Origin: Monodelphis domestica
Taxonomy: Eukaryota > Chordata > Mammalia > Didelphimorphia > Didelphidae
DNA length: 64,000 nt
NCBI RefSeq assembly: GCF_027887165.1
Contig: NC_077234.1
Coordinates: 246,758,658-246,822,657 of the forward strand
Direction: 5' to 3'
The notes under the pieces are model-generated. The model worked only from the letters and a program-made list of their open reading frames with translations, was not told the DNA's origin and made no database searches. The position numbers and the translations under genes were made by a program. The stretch's first letter is position 1; each line of letters opens with the position of its first letter. Of the stretch, positions 35,301-46,753 are shown in pieces.

Positions 35301-37387
35301 TTTCTTTTTGGCTTCTGCTCTCCTTTGCTTGAGTAGAGTAATAAAATTTTGTTAATGCTATTCTTGCATACCTCTACTGTTCTTCAGTACTCTCCCTTAT
35401 TACATAAATCCCAGGTTATAAAACCCTTATTCTAGAGTTCCACTATTAGTAAATATTGCTTTTTAAAAATCTATTTCATATTACACAGATGGCTCTTCAT
35501 TATTCTGATAAGGAGTCTCACTGGTGACTTAGCTAGGAACAAAAAGTTTGCTCAAACAATTAGAAATGCTTTTTTGGTTGCTTTTTTGGGGGGGAGTCCT
35601 TTGCTTCCCCTTATTCCCCCCAGCCATCCCACCCCAACCCTTTTGTATTTTTGTAATAGCTCACGTAAGACTGCTGAGCTTTTCTCAAGAGCACTGGATT
35701 AACATCAACAGCTACCTAAACGAAAATAGATATTTTTGTTTCTCTGTCAACTCACCTTGGAAACATACCTGCTTAATTCTTATGATTTTTGAGACCAAAA
35801 AGAAACTTTTTTATATAAATGTGACAAGGATTCAGTGATCATTTTGGCAAGCTATAGCTTAGAGTTCTGAGAATTAACACTTGTCCCATTTCTTTTTTAC
35901 CTTTTTAAAAATGCATTTGAGTTTGAGAAAAGCTAATTTGGTGAAAGCCAGATCAGAACAATGATGAGACAGCTGTCATAGAAGTCCCTTTGTCAGCTGA
36001 TCATTTCTTCCAAAAGTCCTGAGTCTGTGAGGCTCTGCAGCATAATTTTCTGTCTTTTTCTCCATCTCTCTCCAGCTCCTCCCACTTCCCCAATATCTGC
36101 TGATTTCTTGGACCGACTTCCTTGAGCCTCATCTTAGGCAGGTATCTGCGTGCTCACAGAGTCTTATTTAAAATATGCTGTAGATAGGAACAAAACAAGT
36201 TACTTCTTCAGCAAAACTGTCACCAAGTCTCTTTCATGGATGAGAACCTGTGAAATGGCTCTCAAGAGGAAAGATTGGTGTCAAATTGTGACACTAAACC
36301 TGGTGGGCTTATTATTATTTATGTAGAGGTGTGCATAATTTTTTGACAAAGTGCAAGTCTGGGTTGAAATTGTTTTTATTTTGCAAGCAAGCTTATGTAG
36401 ATTTCTTTTATTCCTCCTAAATGGTTGTCATACATTGCATGTGTTGTATATGCATATTTAATACCACACCAACAGTTAATTCCCTTGTTCAAAACTAGGA
36501 TGGGCATTTATCTTTTGGAGTATTTCAGGAAAGTTCTAAGAGGTTTCATATCATGAGATGTCTTCTTATAATGTAATCAATGTCTCAGGTCAATCATTTC
36601 ATTTGTATTAATCTGTGTATTGATAATGCTAATGCTAATGATAAAGAGGAAATTCCTTCCCTCTTGTCAATATCCTGGAAATTAATTTAGGCTAGAGGGT
36701 TGGAAAAATGGGAAAGTAAGGTTCAGAGCCCTTTTGTTCATATGTTGCGATTTATGAGTTCTGCTGAAATGGGGGCGATAGCCTTGTCCTTGGCCCACCT
36801 GCTGGAGACAAAGCCAGATCTTTGTAGGTCATTATGCATGGAGCAGGAACTCCAATAGACTTGAAATAACTGTTGTTATTGTGTTATCAATTCTCCATGC
36901 CCATGTAGTCACAGGGTCAAACTTGGAAATCAAAGGAAAATAGAACAAGTATCCCTTCTACTTTGTGACTTTCCCAATCCCAATTAATGGGAACTTGGAG
37001 GAAGTTTTGAGGAAGCCACAGATAATGCACAAAGGCCAGCAGATGACACAGAAAAAAGTTTAGAAACTCAGAAATGCATACTTAATCTAAATTTTATAAG
37101 CACCCCATTAAGGGGAAAAATGTAGACTTCTTCACTGATATGAAGAGAAGGCCAAAAAAAAATTACATGGATTTTCCAGATCATAAGGGCACTGTGCCTC
37201 TAAGCTGAGAGATTGGAAGGGATATCTGTATTTTCTTGAGGGATCTGATATTTTGGTCAATAAGACCATTCAAGCTAATCAATGCAGTCTCCTTATGATT
37301 CTGACTTAAACATAAGCTAAGACCATGGCTACAGTGAGAAAGGTGTAAGTCAAGCAGAGAAGACCCTTCTTTAGTTGTTATATGGGT
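35301..37387. other. Long unique stretch; candidate conserved non-coding DNA
   Basis: Two kilobases without a recognised repeat or gene, unusual in this repeat-dense window. 36250-37050 is complex, rich in TAAT/ATTA cores and has a direct GCTAATGCTAATG repeat near 36630. A short frame at 35548-35838 has no domain. Regulatory function is possible but not shown. Confidence 0.4.
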
Positions 37388-37610
37388 CATGATTGCCACT
37401 CCCACCTTCTTTGCCTCAGTTGTAGCCCAATAGATTCTGCTCTAGCCTCTTACAAGACCCTGTGTGTCTACCTGCTTCATGTGTTTCTTGCAGACAACAC
37501 ATGGTAGGATTCTGGCTTTTAATCCATTCTGCTAACCGCTTCCATTTTATGGGTGAGTTCATCCCATTCACATTCACAGTTATGATCACCAACTCTGTAT
37601 TAATCTCCAT
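37388..37610 (-). pseudogene. L1 ORF2 endonuclease N-terminus
   Basis: Open from the start codon for 64 residues. It contains the metal-binding and catalytic signatures NVNGMNSPIKW (Asn) and LQETH (Glu). It then breaks off at the left edge of the element after a GVAIMT block. Confidence 0.85.
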
Positions 37611-37809
37611 TTTTATTTTCTCCTTTGATCCTAACCTTTATTCTTTCCCTCTCATCCTCCCCTCCAGTGTTTCACTTTTAGTCAGCCTCCCCCCCTTTCC
37701 CCTCCCTTATATTACTCCCCTTACCACCACCCCATTCCTTATTACCCTTCTACTTTTCTATAGAGCAAAAAACAATTCTGTACCCTAATGGGTATGACTC
37801 TTCTTCCCT

Positions 37810-38263
37810 ATTGGAAGGGAATCTCTCTCCATTATGTCAATTTGTTTGATGTTATCAATCAGTGACCTAGAGGTCAAAGACCACTGAGACAGGCCCTCAG
37901 AGAAAGGAAGTTGAAACCAACAAGACAGGAAACTGATCCCATGGGCACTGCTCCCCTGGGCAGTGCCAGGCAAATTAAGAAACTATGGTTGGTTCCTCAG
38001 ATGTAATGTGGGAGAGCTAGTGGGTGGAGAGAACTGTTTATAAAGTGAGACTAGGAGACTATTCAGTCTCTTCTGGCTGGAGCTTGGAACCTGAAGGAAC
38101 CCATGTTGGTAGTGAACTTCAATCCATCATGAGGGAAATAGATTAGTAAGCTAAGCAACTCTCTACCTCTTTCCTATATTTCCCTCTCTTTATTATCACT
38201 ACTTTGATGGAATAAAGTTATAAAAGCTACTAGCAGCCTCATAATTTTATTTTAACTATTACA
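37810..38263 (+). mobile_element. Solo LTR inside the antisense L1
   Basis: Absent from the same place in the L1 copy at 21503. It has a TATA box (GTTTATAAAGTGAG, 38036-38049), a polyadenylation signal AATAAA (38211-38216) and a T-rich end. Flanked by TCCCT on both sides (37805-37809 and 38264-38268), a candidate 5-bp target duplication. With these edges the left terminus reads ATTGG rather than TG, so the edges may be a few bases off. Confidence 0.72.
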
Positions 38264-38499
38264 TCCCTCTCTGAGCCAATTCCAATGAAAGTATGGCTTA
38301 AGCATTACCTATCACCAAACTCGTCCTTCCTTCCTTGTCTCCTCCCCTCCTCTGTGATCTATTTTATCCCATTTTACCTCTTTTCCAATTTCTCTTAGTA
38401 TCCTCCTCTTTTTTCACCCCTTGTTTTTTGTACTTTTGATATATCATCCTAAACAACTTACCATTGCATCCTCTATGTATATTTCTTCTAGCTACTATG

Positions 38500-39400
38500 A
38501 TAATGATAACATTTTTAAGATTTACAGATATCATCTTTCCATATAAAATTACATTCCATTTGACCTTATTGCAGCCATTAAATTTTTTTCTCTTTTTTAT
38601 TTCTCTTTTTATGTTTCTCTTGAATTCTGTATTTGGGCATCAAATTTTCTGTTTAGGTCTGGTCTTTTTTTCAGGAATACTGGGAAATCTATTTTATTAA
38701 ATGGCCATACTTTCCTCTGAAAGTCAATTTTAATGGGTAGTTGATTCTTGGTTGTAGACACAGTTGCCTTGCCTTCTGGAATTGGTGCTCCATGATAAAT
38801 TGTTTCTTTCTAGAAACTTGCAGTATCTTTTCCTTGCTTTGGGAGTTCTTGCATTTGGCTATGACATTCCTGGGAGTTGTTAATTGGGGATTTAATGCCA
38901 GAGGTGATCTGTGGATTCTCTCAGTCCCTATTTTACTCTCATGTTCAAGAATTTCAGGGCAATTTTCTTGGATAATTTCCTTGGAGGGGAGGGGGAGTCA
39001 TGATTTTCTGGTAGCCCAATAATTATTAAGTTGTCCCTCCACCAATCTATTCTCCAGGTCAGTTGTTTTCTCAATGAAGTGTCTCATATTCAATTTTTTT
39101 CATTCTTTTGATTTTGTTTTAATATGTCTTGGTATCTTGTGAGATCATTAGTTTCTACTTGCCCAATTCTAATTTTTAAAGACTGGATTCCTTCCATGAT
39201 ATTTTTATTCTCTTTTTCATTTTGGTTCATTCTCCCTTTCAAATCATTCTTCTCTTCTTTTGATTTTTTTATGTCATTTTTCAGCAGGACAATTCTGCCT
39301 TTCAATGCCTGTGCCTCTGTTTCCAGGCGACCTATTTTGCTTTTCAGGTTACCATTTTCCTTTTGTCATTTTTCTTCAACCTGTCTTATTTCATTTTTAA
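38500..39400 (-). pseudogene. L1 ORF1 remnant
   Basis: 39090-39305 encodes a charged heptad-like segment (KENKNIMEGIQSLKIRIGQV), the L1 ORF1p coiled coil. Lower coordinates carry the RNA-binding domain in broken frames. Confidence 0.7.
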
Positions 39401-40140
39401 ACTCCTTTTTGAGCTCCTCCACAGCCTGCATTCAGGCTGTTGTTGTTTTTTGGTTGTTTCTTGGTTGTTGTTGTTTTTTTTTTTTGAGGTTTTGCTTGAT
39501 GTTTATTGGATCTTGTCCTTGTCCATTGGGTCTGTTCTTTGGTCCTTACTCCCATAGAAGCTTTAAATTGCAGCTTTTTTTCCCTCTTGCTTTATTATTC
39601 TATTTACTTGTTTTTTTCTTCATCCTATCGTCTATATAGACTTGCTCCTCTGTTGTTTTACTGAACCAGAGTTTTTGAGCTGTTATATACCCTGAGGCTA
39701 AATCTCTTTTCTCAATCTTCTACAGGTATACTGAATTCAGCTGGTCGAGCTAACCTGCTGAGCTGGCCTGCCCTGGGGCAATTTTTTTTACTGTAGCAAT
39801 CCAGCCTAGGGTGTCCAGCCAGGTGTCCACCCCTTTAGTTCCTCCCAACCAGTACTTGTTAGAGCCCTGGACCATGTGTGGTGGGTCAGAAATGAACCCT
39901 TGAGGCTGCAATCTCAGCCCAGATCTCATACAGCCCAGTCTTATCACAGGTCTCAGCACTGGATGGGGGGAGAGGGGTGTTCAGCCATCCTGTCTCTCCC
40001 TTATCCCATGAAAATAGACACACTGTGCCTACCTTTAAAGTTGTTTTCAGTAGGAGAATCTTGTGACTTCTTGTTGAGTTTGGATTTCTGTCTTCTTTGA
40101 AGCATGATATAAATATAGATTTAGAGGGATTGTCAAACAG

Positions 40141-40664
40141 GTTTGGGCTTTAGGCATTCCTAAGCCTTCCTTTTGGCTCTGCTCCCTCCTCTCTCCCCCA
40201 CCCTTAGGTAGTTATATGGAATGATGTTACAAAAGACCTTTTGATACTTTCCTCATGGTCTGCCATACGCTTTGGAAATTCCTATATTAGTGACTCCTTT
40301 GGGTGAAGGCCTATATTTAAAATTAACATAAATTGCTCATTTCCTAACCTACAACCTCGATTAGGAACCTAGAGATAGTTTGTGATTCAGACTTGTCATT
40401 CTTCTTTCAAATCCCCAACCAGAGATTAGCTGGGACTGTAAATCTATCAGATTACTTGGTAGTCAATATTCCCTTATTCCTTGAAATCACTCAATCTTTT
40501 CATCAGCATATGCAGCAAGGCTTATAGCCAGAATCATGATAGCAATCATTGTCACCATGAAAATAAAAGGAGAGAGTGACAGTTCTCAGGCATTCAGTTA
40601 GATGTTGTTTACTTTCTCTATGTGCAAAAAGCAGGGAATGGGATATTATATAGTCATTTGGTTC
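40141..40664. other. Intergenic DNA, no gene recognised
   Basis: No supported feature. Confidence 0.5.
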
Positions 40665-40965
40665 TTTTAATTAAATCAATTTTAAATGTTTATTGGTCCC
40701 TTTTGTTTTTATGTCGCAGTCATTTTTAACATAAACTTCTTTCCTCCCCAATCTACCTCTGATCCCACTGAGCCTCTTCAACAACAACAACAAAAAAGTC
40801 ATTTAAAACCAACAACAACCTACATTTTCATTGTATAAATTATTCTCTTGGTTCTGCTCACTTCACTGAATCATTTCAGCAAATTTTCCTAGGCTTTTCT
40901 GAATTCATTCTTTCTTCATTTCACGTGGTATAATAACATTATAATACAGTTATATGTAAGGCTAG
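40665..40965 (-). mobile_element. L1 3' end, antisense, truncated
   Basis: CTCTTGGTTCTGCTCACTTC and TTTTCCTAGGCTTTTCTGAA are complements of the L1 ORF2 end and 3' UTR. Same segment as 3850-4260. Confidence 0.72.
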
Positions 40966-42596
40966 CTCTTCTTTAGCCTAGGGAAAATTCCCATACTACT
41001 CAAGGGTGGCTTTTCCTTTGCCAGAAAGATATCTCCTTCTGACCTTTTCCAAACATATACAGGTCTACCTCTACCTCACTCTGTTTGGGTAAAAAAATGA
41101 GAGAAAATGATGAGGAAATGAGGCATGGACCTGGAATTGGAGGTCAGCCCTACCCATAACGTTTCTGAAACTAGGTGTGTACCAAGAGAACTATAGTTAG
41201 AACCATAGAACAAAGTGTGAAGATAGGATTAACTCTTACAAAAGGAAGGCATGAACCCAGGTCAGAAGTGGCCTTGAGTACCATAGACAAGGGAAATTCA
41301 AAGATCTAGGAGGAAGGGAGTGTGTGAAAAATTCTCTGAGAATTGTCTTTGAGTGCACTTCACCTCTTTACTAGTGATGAACAAGTAGCAGGGAGCAATC
41401 CAAGGTCTTTTGTAGCTTAACTGATTATCCAAATTCCTGGAAGTAATAGGAGAGCAAGAAGAGGTATCAGACAACATAACAGAGGAGTAAATAAGGAAAA
41501 CCATGTGGAGGAAGAGGAAGATTTGGTATTGCAGATATTTCTCATCTGAATGGGCATTAAGTATCCAAGAGGGCATGAGGGAACAGCTTTGCCATGGTGG
41601 CTAATGAGAAGTTTGAGTCTAAAGCACCTAATTTATGATCTTATTCTTTCTGGTTTAGGTCATGTCTCTTTATTGGTAGTAGGCGTCTCATGCCTATGAG
41701 GAACTGTCCATGGTGTAGCTATTTTAATAGTTTTATTTTGCTCCTGTGTTAATGAATAAAGAACTATATATACACGTATGTGACCAACTAGCTGTGCTAG
41801 TGTGATTTCACTAGGATAAAGCATAAAGAAAAGTAAGCAGAGTTTTCTTTGTGGAAAGGGATTGATTAGACAAATTGACACAAACCTCAGTTGCAAACTT
41901 AAATGATGTATCTTGCTACTTACAGAAGCAGAGCTAAGAGAATGAGCATGCATAGAGCATAAGCTGGTGGTTCCAGAACACCTGGCCCACTATCTATGCA
42001 TGCCTCTGGAAGAGAATGATGGCTTTCTGAGAGCTGTGGAGAGCTTGGCATTTTCCCCAAGTGCACTCTGATGCTGGTTGGAGTGAATCATGTCTAGGGT
42101 GGAGCATGGGTTTGCCATGATCCCTTTGAATTGAATAGGATCAGTGAAGCAGTCAGCAATGCCCTCTTCTGGTTAAACAGGTTTCTAGGTAAATTGGCAA
42201 TAATCCCAAAGCCCTTTTCATATGTTTAATATCTTCAGAACCAAAAATTGGAGCACATGATCTTTTCACAGATTTTTTTCACAAATCCCTGTAAAAAGTA
42301 TACTTTGTTCTTGAAATTATACTACCCTAGATGATCTAGAATATATTTTGAATTATTCAAAGAGCACATAGGCATGTATGTAAATATAGACCGAGGAGCA
42401 GCCCTACGTATCCCATAGTTCCCTAATATCCAACCATAATATTAGCTCATACAAATGTAACCTAGGAAAGGCAACTCATTAAGCTTTTGCTACCTCAAAC
42501 TCTTAGTTGTTTTGCTTATTGCCCACTTTTTAATGTCTCTAGATCTTAGTTTCCTCACCTTTAAAATAAGAGAGTTAAGTTACATCAACCAGTCAT
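40966..42596. other. Unique intergenic DNA, no gene seen
   Basis: 1.6 kb without recognised repeats. Short frames at 41298-41576 and 41660-41953 show no domain. Confidence 0.5.
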
Positions 42597-42900
42597 TCAA
42601 TACGCATTTATTAAGTACCTACTGTGTGTCAGGTAATGGAGATACAAATGCCAAAAATAACATTTATTCTCAAGAATCTCACACTCTGCTTCCGAGCTCT
42701 GTGACCCTGGGCAAGTCACTTGACCCCCATTGCCTAGCCTTTACCACTCTTCTGCCTTGGATACAATACACAGTATTGACTCCGAGGTAAGGGTTTAAAA
42801 AAAAAAAAAAGAATCTCACACTCTTACAGGAGAGACAATGTATACATATAAAAAGAATAAATACGAATAAATATAAGGTGTTAATGGGCCAGGTATCTGA
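42597..42900 (-). mobile_element. L2 3' end fragment, antisense, with SINE insertion
   Basis: CATTTATTAAGTACCTACTG then TGTGTCAGGTAATGGAGATA is the complement of the L2 3' terminus. The copy continues after the SINE with AATCTCACACTCTTACAGGA. Confidence 0.75.
42688..42808 (+). mobile_element. 5'-truncated SINE with perfect target duplication
   Basis: Only the core and 3' part are present, from CTGTGTGACCCTGGG-type sequence to a 14-A run. A perfect 16-bp duplication AAGAATCTCACACTCT flanks it (42672-42687 and 42809-42824; its first bases overlap the A tail). This marks a fairly recent insertion. Confidence 0.95.
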
Positions 42901-43524
42901 AAAGGGAGGATATTAGCAAGTAGGAGGATTAGGAAAGCAATAAACTATAAAAGTTTGTGAATTTTACATTATTTAAATGTTCGGTTATAATCTGTCACCC
43001 ACTGTTCCTCCAAGGAAACAACAAAAAGAAACAGAAAACCTCATAAAATATTTCAGTCAAACAAATTCCCTTATTGGCAATATCAAAAACGTGTGCTGTC
43101 TACATTTTACATCCTCTTCTCTGGCAGCAGATGACACTCTGTGATGAGGGTTTGGGTTTTAGTCTTCTAGGTTCATGGTTTATCATTGCATCGATTAGAA
43201 TTCTTTGTAAATTGTTTTTCTCTGTGATGTCATTGAATAAGCTGTTCTTCATCTCATTTGACTGTCCATTTTGATGTTTAAAATCGGTAGCTTTGGTCAT
43301 AGTATACATACACCGCTTCAGCCTTTAATTTTTTGCTACTAAGAAACGCACTTGGTAAAGCTGTGAATTGTCACAACCATTCTGGAAAGCAACTTGTAAC
43401 TATGTCCATGAAAGGACTAAACCGTGCATATTCTTTGATCCAGCTCCATCACTACTATGCCTTTGTCCTCCAAGAGATCAGAACAGAGGAAAAGGACTTC
43501 TATGTACAAAAATACTCGGAGAAG
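42901..43524. other. Intergenic DNA, no gene recognised
   Basis: Short frames on both strands at 43074-43309 show no domain. No repeat recognised. Confidence 0.45.
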
Positions 43525-43740
43525 AACTATTCTGATCACTCTTTGCCTCCAATTTCTTCTCTCCAATCCATCCTCCACATAGCTACTAAATCAATATTCC
43601 CAAAACAGATCTGACCATGCGTCTTCCCAATTGTAAAATCTTCTGTAGCCCCTCGGAGAAGCACTTAAAGTTCTTTATTGTTCCATCTGGTTTTCCTGCT
43701 TCCATGACTTTGCACAAGAGACTTCCCACATGTGAAATAT

Positions 43741-44190
43741 GTTGTTGTTCAGTCATTTTCAGTCATGTCTGACTCTTTGTGACACTGTTTGTTTGTTTGT
43801 TTTTTAAACCTTTCCCTTCCTCTTTGGAATCAATACTGTGTATTGGCTCCAAGGCAGAAGAGTGGTAAGGGGTTAAGTAACTTGCCCAGGATCACACAGC
43901 TGGGAAGTGTCTGAGGTCAGAATTTAATCTGGGCCCTCCCGTCTCTAGGCTTGGTTCTCAATCCACTGAGCTACCCAGCTGCCCCCTATTTAGGTTTTTC
44001 TTGAAAGAGATACGAGAGTGCTTTGCCATTTCCTTCTCCAGCTTATTTTAGAGAGGAGGAAACTGAGGCAAACAGGGGTGACTGGCTTGCCCAGAGTCCC
44101 TGGCATACCTAGTATCTGAGGTTGGATTTGAACTTAGATCCTTCTGACTCCAGCCTAGCATTCTATCCAACAAGTCACCTAGCTGGTCAA
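43741..44190 (-). mobile_element. CORE-type SINE, second family, inserted in L2
   Basis: Antisense copy: TTGTTGTTCAGTCATTTTCA, GTCATGTCTGACTCTTTGTG, then after an internal SINE, TTTGCCATTTCCTTCTCCAG, GGAGGAAACTGAGGCAAACA and TTGGATTTGAACTTAGATCC. Confidence 0.9.
43795..43986 (-). mobile_element. tRNA-headed SINE nested in another SINE
   Basis: Reverse copy from TTTTTTAAACCTTTCCCTTC to CTACCCAGCTGCCCCC. It lies in the middle of the CATTTGG...TTTTTCTTGG segment of the older SINE. Confidence 0.92.
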
Positions 44191-44449
44191 CTTGAACTCT
44201 ATATTCTCTTTACCTCCACCTCTTGGAATCCCTAGTTTCTTTCAAAATGTAGCTAAAGCCCAGTTTTTCTTGATTCTTTCCTCCCTCCCCCATCACCATC
44301 CCAATTACTAGCACTCTCTCTCTTTTGCAAATACTTTATAGATGTTTCATATTTGCTTCTTTGTGAACATTTTTAGCACTTCAGTAGAATGTAACCTTTG
44401 TGCACAAATTTGAGAGCAACTTGTTTTCTCTACAAAAAGAGTATACATT

Positions 44450-44650
44450 GGGGGCAGCTGGGTAGCTCAGTGGATTAAGAGCCAGTCCTAGAGATGGGAG
44501 GTCCTAGGTTCAAATCTGGCCTCAGCCACTTCCTAGCTGTGTGACCTTGGGCAAGTCACTTAACCTCCATTGCCTAGCCCTTTACCACTCTTCTGCCTTG
44601 GAACCAATACACAGTATTGACTCCAAGATGGAAGGTAAGGGTTAAAAAAA
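44450..44650 (+). mobile_element. Full-length tRNA-headed SINE with clear target duplication
   Basis: Best-preserved copy in the window: GGGGGCAGCTGGGTAGCTCA, B-box GGTTCAAATCTGGCC, core, and CAGTATTGACTCCAAGATGG with an A tail. Flanked by AAAAGAGTATACATT on both sides (about 44435-44449 and 44651-44665). Confidence 0.96.
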
Positions 44651-44725
44651 AAAAGAGTATACATTATACATAAGAGTATAGATTGCTTAATAGGATTTTA
44701 ATAAATGTTTGTTGACTTGCCTAGT

Positions 44726-45737
44726 GAACAGTTCATATCTATGAGAATAATCCTTTATTGGACCATCAAGTAGAATCTGCATTAGAACTCTGGTGGGGCA
44801 GATGTGGCAGCTTCATCAGGATCCAGGATTGATGCTCACATACTGAAGTTCCTTTTACCTATCGGTACAGAATCTGAACCAAAAGAAAACAGTCCTGACA
44901 GTTCACTTTCCGGAGGGGCTGAGTGATCTCATGCATCATGAGTTCATCAAGGGCACAGGTAGCCTCACTCCCCTTGAAACGCCCATGTGTCATCCTCTTG
45001 GCTAAATCATCTTTTTTTATTGCACAGTATTACTTATTGTTTCCCCCTGCATCTTTGCACATACTGAGGCAACAAAGAAAGCCAGAAGGTTGAGTGGGAA
45101 AGATTCAGGGAAATTATTAAAGGTCAACTGTCAGAGTCACAGTAGGGCAGACACAGCTCTTTGCAGATCTAATTCTTTGGGGTGTTCATTCTTTGGACAT
45201 CTGCTGTTAAAACAGTCATGTTTGGGGTCTGACTGGTACCCCTGGAGCTGGTACTTCACCTCAAAAGACAACTATGTGGGCAGTCCGGGAAAGGGACCTG
45301 GGCCATATAGGACATCTCCAGAAGCTGGCATATCCCTAGGCTTCCGATCATATCCACCACTCATCAGAAGGAGCCTTGAAGGAGAAAATTGACTGCATGG
45401 TTGTTCCCCAAAACCCTTGGAGATTTAGCCTATTGAGGTATGTATGGACCGGCTGCCAGGGCAAGAAACCAAGTAGCAGACTTGCTTGGGGGCTGGTGAA
45501 GAGCTGATTATAGATCTTTGGGGGAGAGTGAGCCAGAGTGAGCCAGAACATGGTAAAATGATGTTCCTGATTCCCAGGGACACTGCTACTGAAGCTGCTT
45601 GAAATCATCCCCTCCCTCACAAAATTGTGTTTGTTTCTTGTTTGTTCGTGTTTAGTGTCTCTGACTCCATTTTTCTGCAAGAGCTAAAAGGTAGGATGTT
45701 TCAGGGGAATGAAAGCTTCATTTTAGCAAGAATCCAT
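44726..45737. other. Unique intergenic DNA, no gene seen
   Basis: Frames at 45090-45392 (+) and 45348-45680 (-) are open but show no domain or homology I recognise. Confidence 0.45.
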
Positions 45738-45902
45738 GGGGCAGCCCAGTGGACAGAGAGTCGGGCCAGGAGTCCGGAGGACCGATGCTCCGATCTAGCC
45801 TGATGCTTCCTTGCTGTGGGAGCCTGAGGAAATCACTTGACCCTGTTTGCCTGGCCCTTGCTGTCTTAGAGTTGTTAATAGGACACAAAGTAAAGGTTTA
45901 AA
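45738..45902 (+). mobile_element. tRNA-headed SINE, diverged
   Basis: GGGGCAGCCCAGTGGACAGA head, GGACCGATGCTCCGATCTAG in B-box position, GAAATCACTTGACCCTGTTT core and a GTAAAGGTTTAAAAAAGG tail. Confidence 0.8.
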
Positions 45903-46127
45903 AAAGGAGTCTAGGCATCCAGCAACTTTAGACCCCCATGTTACATGTAATGAGTGCTATTCAGCCTGTATACTGACTGAGTTCTTTGGGCATATGCTAA
46001 GGAGAGAAGTGAAGAGAATGGGAATTGAGTGGGATAGGAGACCGGGATAATTATGAATGATTAGTGAAATCTACTTTACTGGAATAGAATATTTCCTTTA
46101 AAAGTAGAGCCTGGGAACTCTGCACAG

Positions 46128-46181
<54 letters not shown>

Positions 46182-46753
46182 GATAAATGAGCTGGCAGTT
46201 CTCAGCTGGGACACATACTGCATCGAGTGAGCTTAGAGCACCACCATGTGGCTCTCACAAATATAACCCTGAGCCTTGCTCTGGCCACGTACCCCCAAGT
46301 ATTAACAATAGTGAATGAGGAAGCATCATCCCCTTGGAATCCAAGCTGCCATTGAATGAGGAATGAGGGTTGGGAAGAGCTGGAATAAGTTTTTCCAGGA
46401 CCCAAGTTTGAACTCTGGCCCCAGACCCTTTGACGTGCTCCCAAATGCCAACATCAACCTTTACTCAACTTTCACTGAATTTTACCAGAAGGGAGTGGGG
46501 CAGATTGGGCAAAGACTGACTTCACTCATGGAACAAGAGGAGAAGCTAAAGACCTTTGTCTCGTGCCCTATCAGTAACTGCACTGCTAAGGGGATGAAAC
46601 CACCCAGTTTTCTCATAATGTGGCAACCAATGCCACCAAGTTCCTCGTGGAATTTATTAGGAAAATGAACTTTAAAGGGCAAGACTTGGGAAATGGAGAC
46701 TGTGACAGAGGCTGGCACTAAAGGAAAAGTGCCAGGCTGAATCGTTCTCCTCA
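45903..46753. other. Intergenic DNA with a possible decayed coding fragment
   Basis: Apart from the CA repeat, 46440-46700 on the plus strand reads like protein in two frames joined near 46590: first FTEFYQKGVGQIGQRLTSLM and EQEEKLKTF, then NATKFLVEFIRKMNFKGQ. I do not recognise the protein. It may be a broken processed pseudogene or chance. Confidence 0.3.
46129..46179. repeat. (CA)n microsatellite, uninterrupted
   Basis: About 25 perfect CA units. Likely polymorphic. Confidence 0.97.

Larger units (their letters stand above)
37388..40140 (-). mobile_element. L1 LINE, 5' part only, antisense, split by an LTR
   Basis: Minus strand from the right: 5' UTR (about 39450-40140), ORF1 with coiled-coil (39090-39305) and RNA-binding domain (38500-39000), inter-ORF region, and the first third of the ORF2 endonuclease (37388-37610). 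The 3' part is missing, as in the copy at 21503. An LTR inserted at 37810-38263. Confidence 0.85.
43525..44725 (+). mobile_element. L2-clade LINE 3' part, sense, with three nested SINEs
   Basis: L2 blocks: CTCTCCAATCCATCCTCCAC, CAGATCTGACCATGCGTCTT, CATGACTTTGCACAAGAGAC; then after the first insertion, CCTCCACCTCTTGGAATCCC, GTAGAATGTAACCTTTGTGC; and after the second, TTAATAAATGTTTGTTGAC, the L2 3' terminus. Confidence 0.88.

Noticed and set aside
39124..39639. 171-residue open frame, plus strand, rich in Phe/Leu/Ser
   Set aside because: It is the antisense shadow of L1 ORF1 and 5' UTR on the minus strand.
44450..44530. tRNA gene suggested by A-box and B-box words
   Set aside because: These are the tRNA-derived heads of SINEs, followed by core and tail segments; no cloverleaf is preserved.
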